A DNA stretch of 6,812 bases from an uncultured Ilumatobacter sp. (GTDB lineage: Bacteria; Actinomycetota; Acidimicrobiia; Acidimicrobiales; Ilumatobacteraceae): the NCBI GenBank assembly GCA_937891565.1, contig CALAHA010000382.1, positions 1 through 6,812 of the forward strand, given 5' to 3'. Under the pieces are notes generated by a model. The model was not told the DNA's origin and searched no databases. It was given only the letters and a program-made list of their open reading frames with translations. Position 1 is the stretch's first letter; each line of letters opens with the position of its first letter. This document shows positions 1 to 4,446 of the stretch, in pieces. A program made the translations under genes and the position numbers.

Positions 1-1
1 T

Positions 2-952
2 GACAAGACCGGCACACTCACCGAAGGTGCCATGTCAGTCACCGACATCGTCGCGGTCGATGGCACAAGCGAAGCCGACCTCATCGCCCGCGCAGGCGCC
101 GTTGAAGCTGACAGCGAGCACCCGATCGGTCAAGCCATCGCCGTCGCGGCAAGGGAATCGCATGGCTCGCTCGACCCGGTCACCGAGTTCGAGACCATCA
201 TCGGGCACGGCATCCGCGCCGACGTCGACGGCACGACCGTGTGGGTTGGGCGACGCGAGCTCGCCGCTCAGGCATCGCTCGAACTTCCGGGCTGGCTCGA
301 CGACGAAGCGGTCAAGCTCGAGAACCAGGGCCGGACCACAGTGTTCGCCGGCTGGGACGGCGAGGTCCGCGGTGTCATTGCTGTGGCCGACACCCTGAAG
401 GCGTCAGCAGCCGACACCGTCAAGAAGCTCCACGGACTTGGCTTGACAGTCGCGATGATCACGGGCGACAACGCCCGCACCGCTCAGTCGATCGCTGATG
501 CCGTCGGCATCGATCGAGTTATTGCCGAGGTGCTCCCGCAGGATAAGCAGCGCGAAGTGCAGCGGCTCCAAGAAGCTGGTGAGATCGTTGCGATGGTTGG
601 CGACGGCGTCAACGACGCACCTGCACTTGTCCAAGCCGACCTCGGCATTGCGATTGGCACCGGGACCGATGTGGCCATCGAGTCCAGCGACCTCACCCTG
701 ATGCGCGGTGACGTCGCCGGCGTCGTGACGGCGATCGAACTTTCCCGTCGGACCTACCGCACTATCGTGCAGAACTTGTTCTGGGCTTTCGCTTACAACA
801 CCATCGCCATTCCGCTCGCAGTGTCTGGCCTCCTCAGCCCGCTCATTGCCGGTGCAGCGATGGCGTTCTCGTCGATCAGCGTCGTCATCAACAGCATCCG
901 ACTTCGCCGATTCGCACCTTCGGACCAACACCAATCCAGGAGATCGACATGA
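2..952 (+). CDS. copA: Copper-translocating P1B-type ATPase, C-terminal part (5' end outside window)
   Basis: This is the catalytic and C-terminal portion of a heavy-metal P-type ATPase that exports monovalent copper across the cytoplasmic membrane using ATP. The frame is open from base 2, where the phosphorylation motif DKTGTLTEG begins, so the N-terminal metal-binding domain and first six membrane helices lie upstream of the window. The P1B signature SEHPIGQ is at 113-133, the nucleotide-domain GHG motif follows, TGDN is at 461-472, and the hinge motif MVGDGVNDAPAL starts at 593. The last two membrane helices carry the Cu+ selectivity residues: Tyr-Asn (794-799) in the first, and Met-x-x-Ser-Ser with a following Asn (from 860) in the second. 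The catalytic core is complete with no frameshift. The stop overlaps the copZ start as ATGA. Cu+ specificity is assigned from the helix residues; Ag+ may also be a substrate. The ATG at 32 is internal and is not the start. Confidence 0.95.
   Translation, partial: DKTGTLTEGAMSVTDIVAVDGTSEADLIARAGAVEADSEHPIGQAIAVAARESHGSLDPVTEFETIIGHGIRADVDGTTVWVGRRELAAQASLELPGWLDDEAVKLENQGRTTVFAGWDGEVRGVIAVADTLKASAADTVKKLHGLGLTVAMITGDNARTAQSIADAVGIDRVIAEVLPQDKQREVQRLQEAGEIVAMVGDGVNDAPALVQADLGIAIGTGTDVAIESSDLTLMRGDVAGVVTAIELSRRTYRTIVQNLFWAFAYNTIAIPLAVSGLLSPLIAGAAMAFSSISVVINSIRLRRFAPSDQHQSRRST
938..942 (+). promoter_or_regulatory. Ribosome binding site of copZ
   Basis: AGGAG lies inside the last codons of the ATPase gene, six bases before the ATG at 949. 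It supports the copZ start and shows that copZ has its own ribosome entry site despite the 4-bp overlap with copA. Confidence 0.75.
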
Positions 953-1155
953 CCAATTCAGCAACCACCACCTACTCCGTGCCCGAGATTTCCTGCGGTC
1001 ACTGCAAATCCACGATCGAAACTGCCGTGCAAGGGCTTGGTGGGGTCGCTCGCGTCGAGGTCGACATCGATACCAAGACCGTCACCGTCGATGGCGGAGA
1101 CCGCGCCACAATCGTGACCGCCATCGAAGACGCCGGCTACGACGTCGCCCCGTGA
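949..1155 (+). CDS. copZ: CopZ-like heavy-metal-associated (HMA) copper chaperone
   Basis: This is a 68-residue single-domain protein of the HMA family, which carries Cu+ in the cytoplasm and hands it to the partner ATPase. The metal site is the CGHC motif at residues 16-19, preceded by Ile-Ser where many relatives have Gly-Met. The rest fits the beta-alpha-beta-beta-alpha-beta ferredoxin-like fold: a helix after CGHC, a VARVEVDIDTKTVTVDG hairpin, then a helix ending at DAGYDV. There is no signal peptide or membrane segment, so it is cytoplasmic. It overlaps the stop of copA by four bases and has a good ribosome binding site, so the two are co-transcribed and probably translationally coupled. 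The length is normal for the family. The His in CGHC is common in copper chaperones and favours copper over mercury or cadmium, but the metal is inferred. Confidence 0.92.
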   Translation: MTNSATTTYSVPEISCGHCKSTIETAVQGLGGVARVEVDIDTKTVTVDGGDRATIVTAIEDAGYDVAP

Positions 1156-1164
1156 ACCGAGTCT

Positions 1165-1203
1165 TGACCGCATGCGCTGACCGCATGCGGTGACCGCCGG
1201 CCC
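1165..1203. repeat. 13-bp tandem repeat, two full units and a partial third
   Basis: The unit TGACCGCATGCGS occurs at 1165-1177 and 1178-1190, and a decayed third unit begins TGACCG at 1191. It starts nine bases after the copZ stop. Because each unit contains the palindrome GCATGC, the tandem pair also forms a strong hairpin. Confidence 0.75.
1167..1191 (+). terminator. Strong hairpin after copZ, probable 3' end of the cop transcript
   Basis: ACCGCATGCG (1167-1176) and CGCATGCGGT (1182-1191) form a perfect 10-bp stem with a 5-base loop, eleven bases downstream of the copZ stop. No run of T follows, so it is not a classical intrinsic terminator; it may stop transcription inefficiently or protect the 3' end of the message. 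Placement directly after the operon is the main support. Confidence 0.5.
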
Positions 1204-1287
1204 AGCCTCTGGCGATGTGTTGAGGCTCTTCAGCCTGCCGTAACGGTTGTTGATGGAAGCGCCGGCGCTGTTGAAGTGAGCAAGTAG

Positions 1288-1302
1288 GGGGGTGCGACCC
1301 CC
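1288..1302. other. Short perfect hairpin GGGGGT-GCG-ACCCCC
   Basis: There is a perfect 6-bp stem with a 3-base loop. It lies 26 bases before the first 86-bp repeat copy and has no counterpart next to the second copy. No T-run follows on either strand. Function unknown. Confidence 0.55.
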
Positions 1303-1327
1303 TCCCTGGTGGTACTACCGGGTAGGT

Positions 1328-1413
1328 CTACGGGGTTACGAGAGATACGAAAGAAGTCCCCGAGGACTGCAGAAACATCTACCACGGCATCTACCACGGC
1401 GTTTGCCACGAAG
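1328..1413. repeat. 86-bp direct repeat, copy 1
   Basis: This aligns without gaps to 2062-2147, with 79 of 86 bases identical. Similarity falls away sharply at both ends. The unit is modular. CGGGG and CCCCG arms flank two 9-bp units (TACGARAGA type). Then come two exact 12-bp units ATCTACCACGGC (1377-1400) and a degenerate third (1401-1412). All seven differences are substitutions. They do not consistently fall at third codon positions in any of the three frames compared, so the repeat is not obviously protein-coding. It carries no transposase and no clear terminal inverted repeats. Confidence 0.9.
1377..1412. repeat. 12-bp tandem units inside repeat copy 1
   Basis: ATCTACCACGGC occurs twice in direct succession (1377-1388, 1389-1400), followed by the decayed GTTTGCCACGAA (1401-1412). 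The same array is present in copy 2 at 2111-2146. It is too short and lacks the spacers needed for a CRISPR array. Confidence 0.85.
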
Positions 1414-1463
1414 CTTTTCTGTGAGCCCGTGTGACAGCGTCAGCTAGAATGGTGTTACCAAAA

Positions 1464-1501
1464 CGCAGGGGCCGCCGTCCGAAAGGGCAGCGGCTTCTGT
1501 G
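1464..1501 (-). terminator. Long hairpin at the 3' end of the lipoprotein gene, probable terminator
   Basis: The hairpin lies 12 bases beyond the lipoprotein stop codon (1513). Read on the minus strand, it has a GC-rich core stem of about 10 pairs with one mismatch and a TTTC loop, outer pairs CAG/CTG, then GCG and a TTTT run, which fits an intrinsic terminator. Read on the plus strand it folds better: 16 pairs over 17 positions when G-U pairs are counted, capped by a GAAA (GNRA-type) loop, but without a T-run. It may serve transcription from both sides or belong to a small plus-strand RNA. Confidence 0.55.
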
Positions 1502-1512
1502 CTGTCTGTGCG

Positions 1513-1944
1513 TCAGCGAGCGATGCCCTTGATCGACTCGGTCAGCGGTCCGCCATTGGCACTGCCGGCAACACAAATAATCTCGCGATCGTCGTCGTTT
1601 TCCCAGGTGTCGAGCGTTGGCACTAACCACGAATAGAACAGTTCGGAATCAAACGGGCTGATTCCGACGTATTCCTGAAAACCGGCGACGCAACTTGCCT
1701 GGGCCTCTGCTTCGAGTTGTTCGAAGCCGGGGTACACCTCTGCGGTGCTGTCGACGACGGAGTAAATCTCGTGGGTGTGTTCGACGGTGCAACTGTCGAC
1801 TTTCGGAAGTTCCGTGACCGACGCCGATGTATTCACATCGAACGCCAAACACGTGCCAACGCCATCGTCGCCAACATCGAGTACCGGTTGAGGCTTGACA
1901 AGTTCGTCATCGCTCCCCGAGCATGCAGACGCAAGGCCAACCAC
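1513..1944 (-). CDS. Septum-formation-domain lipoprotein (start uncertain, probably at 1995)
   Basis: This is a predicted exported lipoprotein with a Septum_form-like extracellular domain, a family common in actinobacteria whose biochemical role is unclear. GTG at 1944 is the first canonical start, giving 143 residues, but it would place the lipobox LASAC at residues 4-8, too short for a signal peptide. The same frame is open upstream and encodes a proper signal sequence: IKN at 1995-1987, then the hydrophobic run AAALLVVGL, then LASAC. Translation therefore probably begins near 1995 with ATC, or CTG at 1986, or the original start has been mutated. In the GTG numbering, Cys32, 52, 85 and 124 could form two disulfides. 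The domain begins VGTCLAFDV, continues VDSCTVEHTHEI and ends WENDDDREIICVAG, the usual family pattern. It lies between the two 86-bp repeat copies and downstream of the ccdA-blaI operon. Exported lipoprotein is more certain than family. Confidence 0.75.
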   Translation of the reverse strand: MVGLASACSGSDDELVKPQPVLDVGDDGVGTCLAFDVNTSASVTELPKVDSCTVEHTHEIYSVVDSTAEVYPGFEQLEAEAQASCVAGFQEYVGISPFDSELFYSWLVPTLDTWENDDDREIICVAGSANGGPLTESIKGIAR

Positions 1945-2061
1945 GAGCAGCGCGGCAGCAGTTCGTGCACATTGCGTCCATCCCAGATTTTTGATGAAAC
2001 AGATCCTATCTGCGGCCTGAGCGCGCTTCGGTGACCTGTGCTCAGCAGCGGCCGTGCGGGG

Positions 2062-2147
2062 CTACGGGGTTACGAAAGATACGAAAGAAGTCCCCGAGAA
2101 CTGCACAAACATCTACCACGGCATCTACCACGGCATCTGCAGCGAAG
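2062..2147. repeat. 86-bp direct repeat, copy 2, forming the 3' end of the M56-like gene
   Basis: This is the second copy of the repeat at 1328-1413, in the same orientation, 734 bp away. It contains two 9-bp units TACGAAAGA (2070-2087) and the 12-bp array (2111-2146). On the minus strand it supplies the last 25 codons and the stop of the M56-like gene, giving a tail very rich in Cys and Arg. Copy 1 read in the same minus-strand frame also stays open and ends at the equivalent TAA. Confidence 0.9.
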
Positions 2148-2474
2148 TTGCTGATGATGTGCGAGGACGCATGCGGCGCGGATCGTTCCGACGAACGCTG
2201 CGGCCAGTGAGGCGATGCCGACGAGGCCGCCGAAAGGCCGATACTCAGGGAGAAGATGTCGGGACCAGTCGATGACTGGGTTGTGGAATCCGACGTGAGC
2301 GAGGCCACTGAGCCCGATCAGCCACAGTGTTGGGACCGCAGAAATTGCCACTGCAGCGAGGAGAAAAGCGCTGCAGCGCGCTGCTGCGGCCGGGCTGAGT
2401 CGGTCGAGGCGGCGGCTGCCAGCAAGCGCAACGCCAAGTGTGACGACGAGCGGGAGTGCAACGAAGTCGATCAC
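2070..2474 (-). CDS. M56/BlaR1-like membrane protein, truncated before the protease domain
   Basis: The GTG start at 2474 overlaps the stop of the BlaI-family gene as GTGA, and there is no Shine-Dalgarno sequence, so translation probably depends on coupling. The 134-residue product has hydrophobic segments near residues 4-19, 36-60 and 82-105, as in the N-terminal membrane region of M56 (BlaR1/MecR1-type) peptidases, which sit beside BlaI repressors and cleave or inactivate them on signal. Family members are usually around 300 residues or more with a HEXXH zinc site. Here no HEXXH is present. From Leu110 the sequence is entirely the 86-bp repeat, giving a tail with Cys112, 114, 118, 122 and 124 among arginines. 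The likeliest reading is a gene whose 3' two-thirds were replaced at the repeat. It could still be a membrane anchor, or a non-M56 membrane protein. The family call rests on topology and position. Confidence 0.6.
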   Translation of the reverse strand: MIDFVALPLVVTLGVALAGSRRLDRLSPAAAARCSAFLLAAVAISAVPTLWLIGLSGLAHVGFHNPVIDWSRHLLPEYRPFGGLVGIASLAAAFVGTIRAACVLAHHQQLRCRCRGRCRGRCLCSSRGLLSYLS

Positions 2475-2824
2475 GGTGCGTCGTTCAAAATGGCAAAGAG
2501 CTGGGCGGCGTCGGCGGGGTCGAGTGCTTGAGCGAACCCGGCAAGTGCGGACTGGCGGTCTGATGCTGCATCAAGGATCGTGCGTAAACGTTGCGCGGTG
2601 AGGTCTGCTTCGCTGCTCGCGGCCTCGTACCGATAGGCGCGGCCGGACCGCTTCCGGGTTGCCAAACCTTTGTCGCAAAGCCGACCGAGAATGGTCGCAA
2701 TGCTGGTGTAAGCCAGGTCGGTACTCATGTCTTCGATGACGTCACTGGGCGACGCTGGCTGGTCGATGTTCCACAGTGCTCGAAGAACATCTGTTTCGAG
2801 GGCGCCGTCGGCTCGTCGTGTCAT
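2471..2824 (-). CDS. BlaI/MecI-family winged-helix transcriptional repressor
   Basis: This is a 117-residue dimeric repressor of the BlaI/MecI/CopY family. The N-terminal winged helix spans about residues 6-70. The recognition helix is AYTSIATILGRLCDKG (38-53) and the wing is LATRKRSGRAYRYEA (54-68), both highly typical of the family. The C-terminal part (about 72-114) is the helical dimerisation segment. Its only cysteine is Cys50, so it lacks the C-terminal CXCX4CXC metal site of CopY and should not sense copper in that way; it fits the proteolysis-controlled BlaI type. The ATG at 2824 overlaps the ccdA stop (ATGA), and the stop overlaps the downstream membrane gene (GTGA). A BlaI-type dyad lies in front of the operon at 3792-3807, so autoregulation is likely. 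With the partner M56-like protein truncated, how it is induced is unclear. Confidence 0.92.
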   Translation of the reverse strand: MTRRADGALETDVLRALWNIDQPASPSDVIEDMSTDLAYTSIATILGRLCDKGLATRKRSGRAYRYEAASSEADLTAQRLRTILDAASDRQSALAGFAQALDPADAAQLFAILNDAP

Positions 2825-3753
2825 GGTGCTGATGATGTTTCTGATGTGGCGGGCTGGTCGAGACTGCTGGTGAACGGTGTCGTTTCTGACTCCGCTTCCT
2901 TGATGACAATCTTATTGATGTTGCGGTGACGTAACTGGAACCCAAGGAACGCCGCGGCGGTGAGTGCGACGATGACGAGCGCGATGCGGGTGGCGCCGAA
3001 GGACTGGGTGAGCAACACGAATCGCGTTTGCAGATTGATTCCTGCCTCGACGATCGAGTCGGTCGACCGGTTGCCGTCGTAGACCGAGAGTTCGTAGCGC
3101 CCGTACCAGACTGCGTATCCGCCCGACAGCATCAGGAGCACGCCCGCGAGGCGCGGCGCGTGCTTCGATGCGTTTCGCAAAGTTCCGACGAATGAGTCGT
3201 GGGCCAGTGCGGCGGACACGCTGAGCGCCAAGATGATCGTGCCCATCCCTGCGGCGTAGACAATGTAGGTGGTGATGCCGTCGAAGAAGGATTGTTGCAT
3301 CGCAAAGGTGGACACCGACAAGAACGGACCGAGCGTGCAGGACAACGACACCAGGGCGTAGGCGAATCCAAAGGTCGCCATGCCGACTGCGTCGCGGCGT
3401 TGGGCCGTGGCCCGGTTGTTGAACGGGAGGGGAGGTTTCCAGCCAGCGATGGAGGCAACTCCCATCGCCAACATCACCGCACCAACGGCAATCGTGACCC
3501 ATGGCATCTGTTGGCGGAGAGCGCTCGACGCCGAGCTGAAGACGACACCGACGATGATGAACATCGCTGCGAATCCAACCGACACTGCCGCTGATACCCC
3601 GACGGCGCGTGCGATGCGCCAGTCGGTACGGACCCGGGTGTCGTCACCGGCAACGAACGCGCCGATATAGGCGGGGAGCAGAGCAAATCCGCACGGATTA
3701 ATGCTGGCGATCATGCCAGCGGTGAATGCGAGCGCAAGCGGGGCGTTGAACAC
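2821..3753 (-). CDS. CcdA/DsbD-type transmembrane thiol-electron transporter (cytochrome c biogenesis)
   Basis: This is a 310-residue polytopic membrane protein of the CcdA/DsbD transmembrane family, which moves reducing equivalents from cytoplasmic thioredoxin to extracytoplasmic thiol proteins. The two redox cysteines are visible: Cys21 in INPCGFALLPAY in the first helix and Cys139 in SLSCTLGPFL. Six core hydrophobic segments occur through about residue 220, with one additional helix at about 255-272. A charged, Ser/Thr-rich cytoplasmic tail follows, making it longer than minimal CcdA. The start is GTG at 3753, fixed by a strong GGAGG six bases upstream. It is the first gene of the operon with blaI (4-bp overlap), and divergent from a CXXCH lipoprotein cytochrome, so reduction of apocytochrome thiols for haem ligation is the most natural role. 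No thioredoxin-like partner (ResA/CcsX) is in the window. Metal-related thiol reduction is an alternative. Confidence 0.93.
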   Translation of the reverse strand: MFNAPLALAFTAGMIASINPCGFALLPAYIGAFVAGDDTRVRTDWRIARAVGVSAAVSVGFAAMFIIVGVVFSSASSALRQQMPWVTIAVGAVMLAMGVASIAGWKPPLPFNNRATAQRRDAVGMATFGFAYALVSLSCTLGPFLSVSTFAMQQSFFDGITTYIVYAAGMGTIILALSVSAALAHDSFVGTLRNASKHAPRLAGVLLMLSGGYAVWYGRYELSVYDGNRSTDSIVEAGINLQTRFVLLTQSFGATRIALVIVALTAAAFLGFQLRHRNINKIVIKEAESETTPFTSSLDQPATSETSSAP

Positions 3754-3759
3754 GATTCA

Positions 3760-3764
3760 CCTCC
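3760..3764 (-). promoter_or_regulatory. Ribosome binding site of the ccdA-like gene
   Basis: GGAGG on the minus strand (within GAGGAGGTG) lies six bases before the GTG at 3753 and settles that start. Confidence 0.85.
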
Positions 3765-3791
3765 TCGGTGTGCAGTCCGACGTTTGAATAT

Positions 3792-3807
3792 CTACAACAT
3801 GTCGTAG
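3792..3807. promoter_or_regulatory. Probable BlaI-type operator in the divergent ccdA / cytochrome promoter region
   Basis: CTACAACATGTCGTAG is a 16-bp inverted repeat with one mismatched pair (A3796/C3803). It has the ACA/TGT core and outer TAC/GTA arms seen in operators of BlaI/MecI-family repressors. It lies 38 bp upstream of the ccdA-blaI operon start and 10 bp upstream of the cytochrome start, in a 64-bp divergent intergenic region that must hold both promoters. A TAGATA/GATATT-like minus-strand -10 element directly abuts it, so bound repressor would block RNA polymerase. I saw no second full dyad of this type in the window. Promoter elements themselves are too weak to place exactly. Confidence 0.7.
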
Positions 3808-3810
3808 TTT

Positions 3811-3816
3811 AGGAGG
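3811..3816 (+). promoter_or_regulatory. Shine-Dalgarno sequence unusually close to the cytochrome start
   Basis: AGGAGG ends only one base before the GTG at 3818, instead of the usual five to nine. No other in-frame start gives both a normal spacing and a complete signal peptide; the next in-frame GTG codons (3869, 3875, 3887) fall inside the signal peptide. Confidence 0.55.
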
Positions 3817-3817
3817 T

Positions 3818-4222
3818 GTGAAGCGACTCCTCCACGCGGTCAGCCCCGTCCAACCGATCGCTGCAGTAGTGACTGTGGCGCTTATCGTGTTTGCAGCCGC
3901 ATGCGGCGGTGCCCCGGAGGCCCAGGAGCCCGCATCGCCTGCGGGGTTGGCGGTTGGTGCGGATCTGTACCAGTCCAATTGTGCGTCGTGTCATGGTGCC
4001 GACCTGCAGGGCACCGACAAGGGCCCGTCGCACTTGTCGATCGTCTACGAACCCAACCATCACGGCGACGATGCGTTCCGCTCGGCAATTCTTCATGGTG
4101 CACGGCAGCACCACTGGAACTTTGGTGACATGGCCGCGGTCACCGGCCTCGATAACGATGAGATCGACGACGTCATCGCGTACGTCCGTTCCGAACAGGA
4201 GCGGCAGGGTTTCGACCAGTGA
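3818..4222 (+). CDS. Lipoprotein c-type cytochrome, monoheme, with HHW-FGDM motif
   Basis: This is a 134-residue exported monoheme cytochrome c. GTG at 3818 gives a complete lipoprotein signal peptide: MKR, a hydrophobic stretch at residues 14-27 and lipobox FAAAC with Cys29 as the lipidated residue. A Pro/Ala-rich linker (32-46) follows, then the haem site CASCH at 55-59, with His59 as one axial ligand. Met105 in FGDM is the likely second ligand. The segment between has YEPNHH (77-82) and ARQHHWNFGDM (95-105), a His-rich pattern found in a recognisable subgroup of small bacterial cytochromes. The C-terminal helix is DEIDDVIAYVRSEQ. It would sit on the outer face of the membrane and pass electrons to or from a respiratory or copper enzyme; the partner is unknown. 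It diverges from the CcdA-like gene and shares a 64-bp intergenic region with a BlaI-type dyad, so joint control is likely. Confidence 0.92.
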   Translation: MKRLLHAVSPVQPIAAVVTVALIVFAAACGGAPEAQEPASPAGLAVGADLYQSNCASCHGADLQGTDKGPSHLSIVYEPNHHGDDAFRSAILHGARQHHWNFGDMAAVTGLDNDEIDDVIAYVRSEQERQGFDQ

Positions 4223-4377
4223 TCGTCTTTCGACCTGAAGTTGTTCACCCTGCTCTGTCTGAACGCCCCGACCTGCTTATCGTCGCACGTGAGCCAGCCG
4301 ACCAAGTTTCCGGGTGATCAACGGGCCTCGCGACATTTCCGTGTGCGGGCAGCGCGCCGAGTGTCCGTTTCAACGAT

Positions 4378-4422
4378 GATCTAGAAGCGAACGATCTTGA
4401 CGGGAACGATCTTGAAGCGAAG
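4378..4422. repeat. 15-bp tandem repeat, three units, just upstream of the aldehyde dehydrogenase
   Basis: Three consecutive units follow the pattern GATCTWGAMGSGAAS: 4378-4392, 4393-4407 and 4408-4422. Each differs from the others at two to four positions. The array ends 10 bases before the Shine-Dalgarno sequence, so it lies in the 5' untranslated region or the promoter. It could be a set of regulator sites or simple slippage; the sequence does not decide. Confidence 0.8.
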
Positions 4423-4432
4423 ACCATGCCTG

Positions 4433-4438
4433 AGGAGG
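4433..4438 (+). promoter_or_regulatory. Ribosome binding site deciding the aldehyde dehydrogenase start
   Basis: AGGAGG lies eight bases before the ATG at 4447. The alternative in-frame ATG at 4426 lies upstream of this site and has no ribosome binding site of its own, so 4447 is preferred. Confidence 0.8.
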
Positions 4439-4446
4439 CGCATCAC

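Larger units (their letters stand above)
1156..1512. other. Gene-free, hairpin-rich spacer between the cop operon and the lipoprotein gene
   Basis: No convincing coding region is seen in these 357 bases on either strand. The stretch holds several structural elements: a 13-bp tandem repeat with a perfect 10-bp stem just after copZ, a small AGGCT-CTTC-AGCCT hairpin (1223-1236), a 12-bp palindrome AGCGCCGGCGCT (1258-1269), a GGGGGT-GCG-ACCCCC hairpin (1288-1302), the first copy of an 86-bp repeat (1328-1413), and a long hairpin with a GAAA loop (1464-1501). I looked for remnants of the missing M56 protease domain on the minus strand from 1156 to 1327 and found none. Confidence 0.7.
4223..4446. 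other. Intergenic region upstream of the aldehyde dehydrogenase
   Basis: No gene is seen. The first 150 bases show only a weak GTTCA/TGAAC dyad (4242-4263) after the cytochrome and no convincing terminator or promoter. The last 70 bases contain the 15-bp tandem repeat and the ribosome binding site of the aldehyde dehydrogenase. Confidence 0.6.

Noticed and set aside
404..964. 186-codon minus-strand open frame opposite copA
   Set aside because: It is antisense to conserved ATPase motifs, has low-complexity composition and no recognised family.
1310..1337. Second BlaI operator in CTACCGGGTAG and GTAGGTCTAC near repeat copy 1
   Set aside because: The arms resemble the CTAC/GTAG ends of the 3792 dyad, but the spacing is different and the ACATGT core is missing.
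1377..1412. Possible CRISPR-like repeat array of 12-bp units
   Set aside because: Units are contiguous, with no spacers, are far too short, and no cas genes are present; this is a minisatellite within the 86-bp repeat.
1328..2147. Integron-type attC sites or phage attachment sites at the repeats
   Set aside because: I did not find the paired core motifs expected of attC (RYYYAAC and GTTRRRY) with the right folded architecture, no integrase is present, and the repeats do not resemble a tRNA 3' end.
2054..2275. Plus-strand open frame running through repeat copy 2
   Set aside because: The same plus-strand frame in copy 1 lacks a start, and all seven differences between copies change amino acids in it; the rest is antisense to the M56-like gene with a low-complexity Arg-rich product.
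2471..2824. Assignment of the repressor as the copper sensor CopY
   Set aside because: It lacks the C-terminal CXCX4CXC metal site; only Cys50 is present. It is better called BlaI/MecI-type.
4242..4263. GTTCA/TGAAC dyad after the cytochrome as a terminator
   Set aside because: It has only five AT-leaning pairs with a 12-base loop and no T-run, so it is too weak to call.
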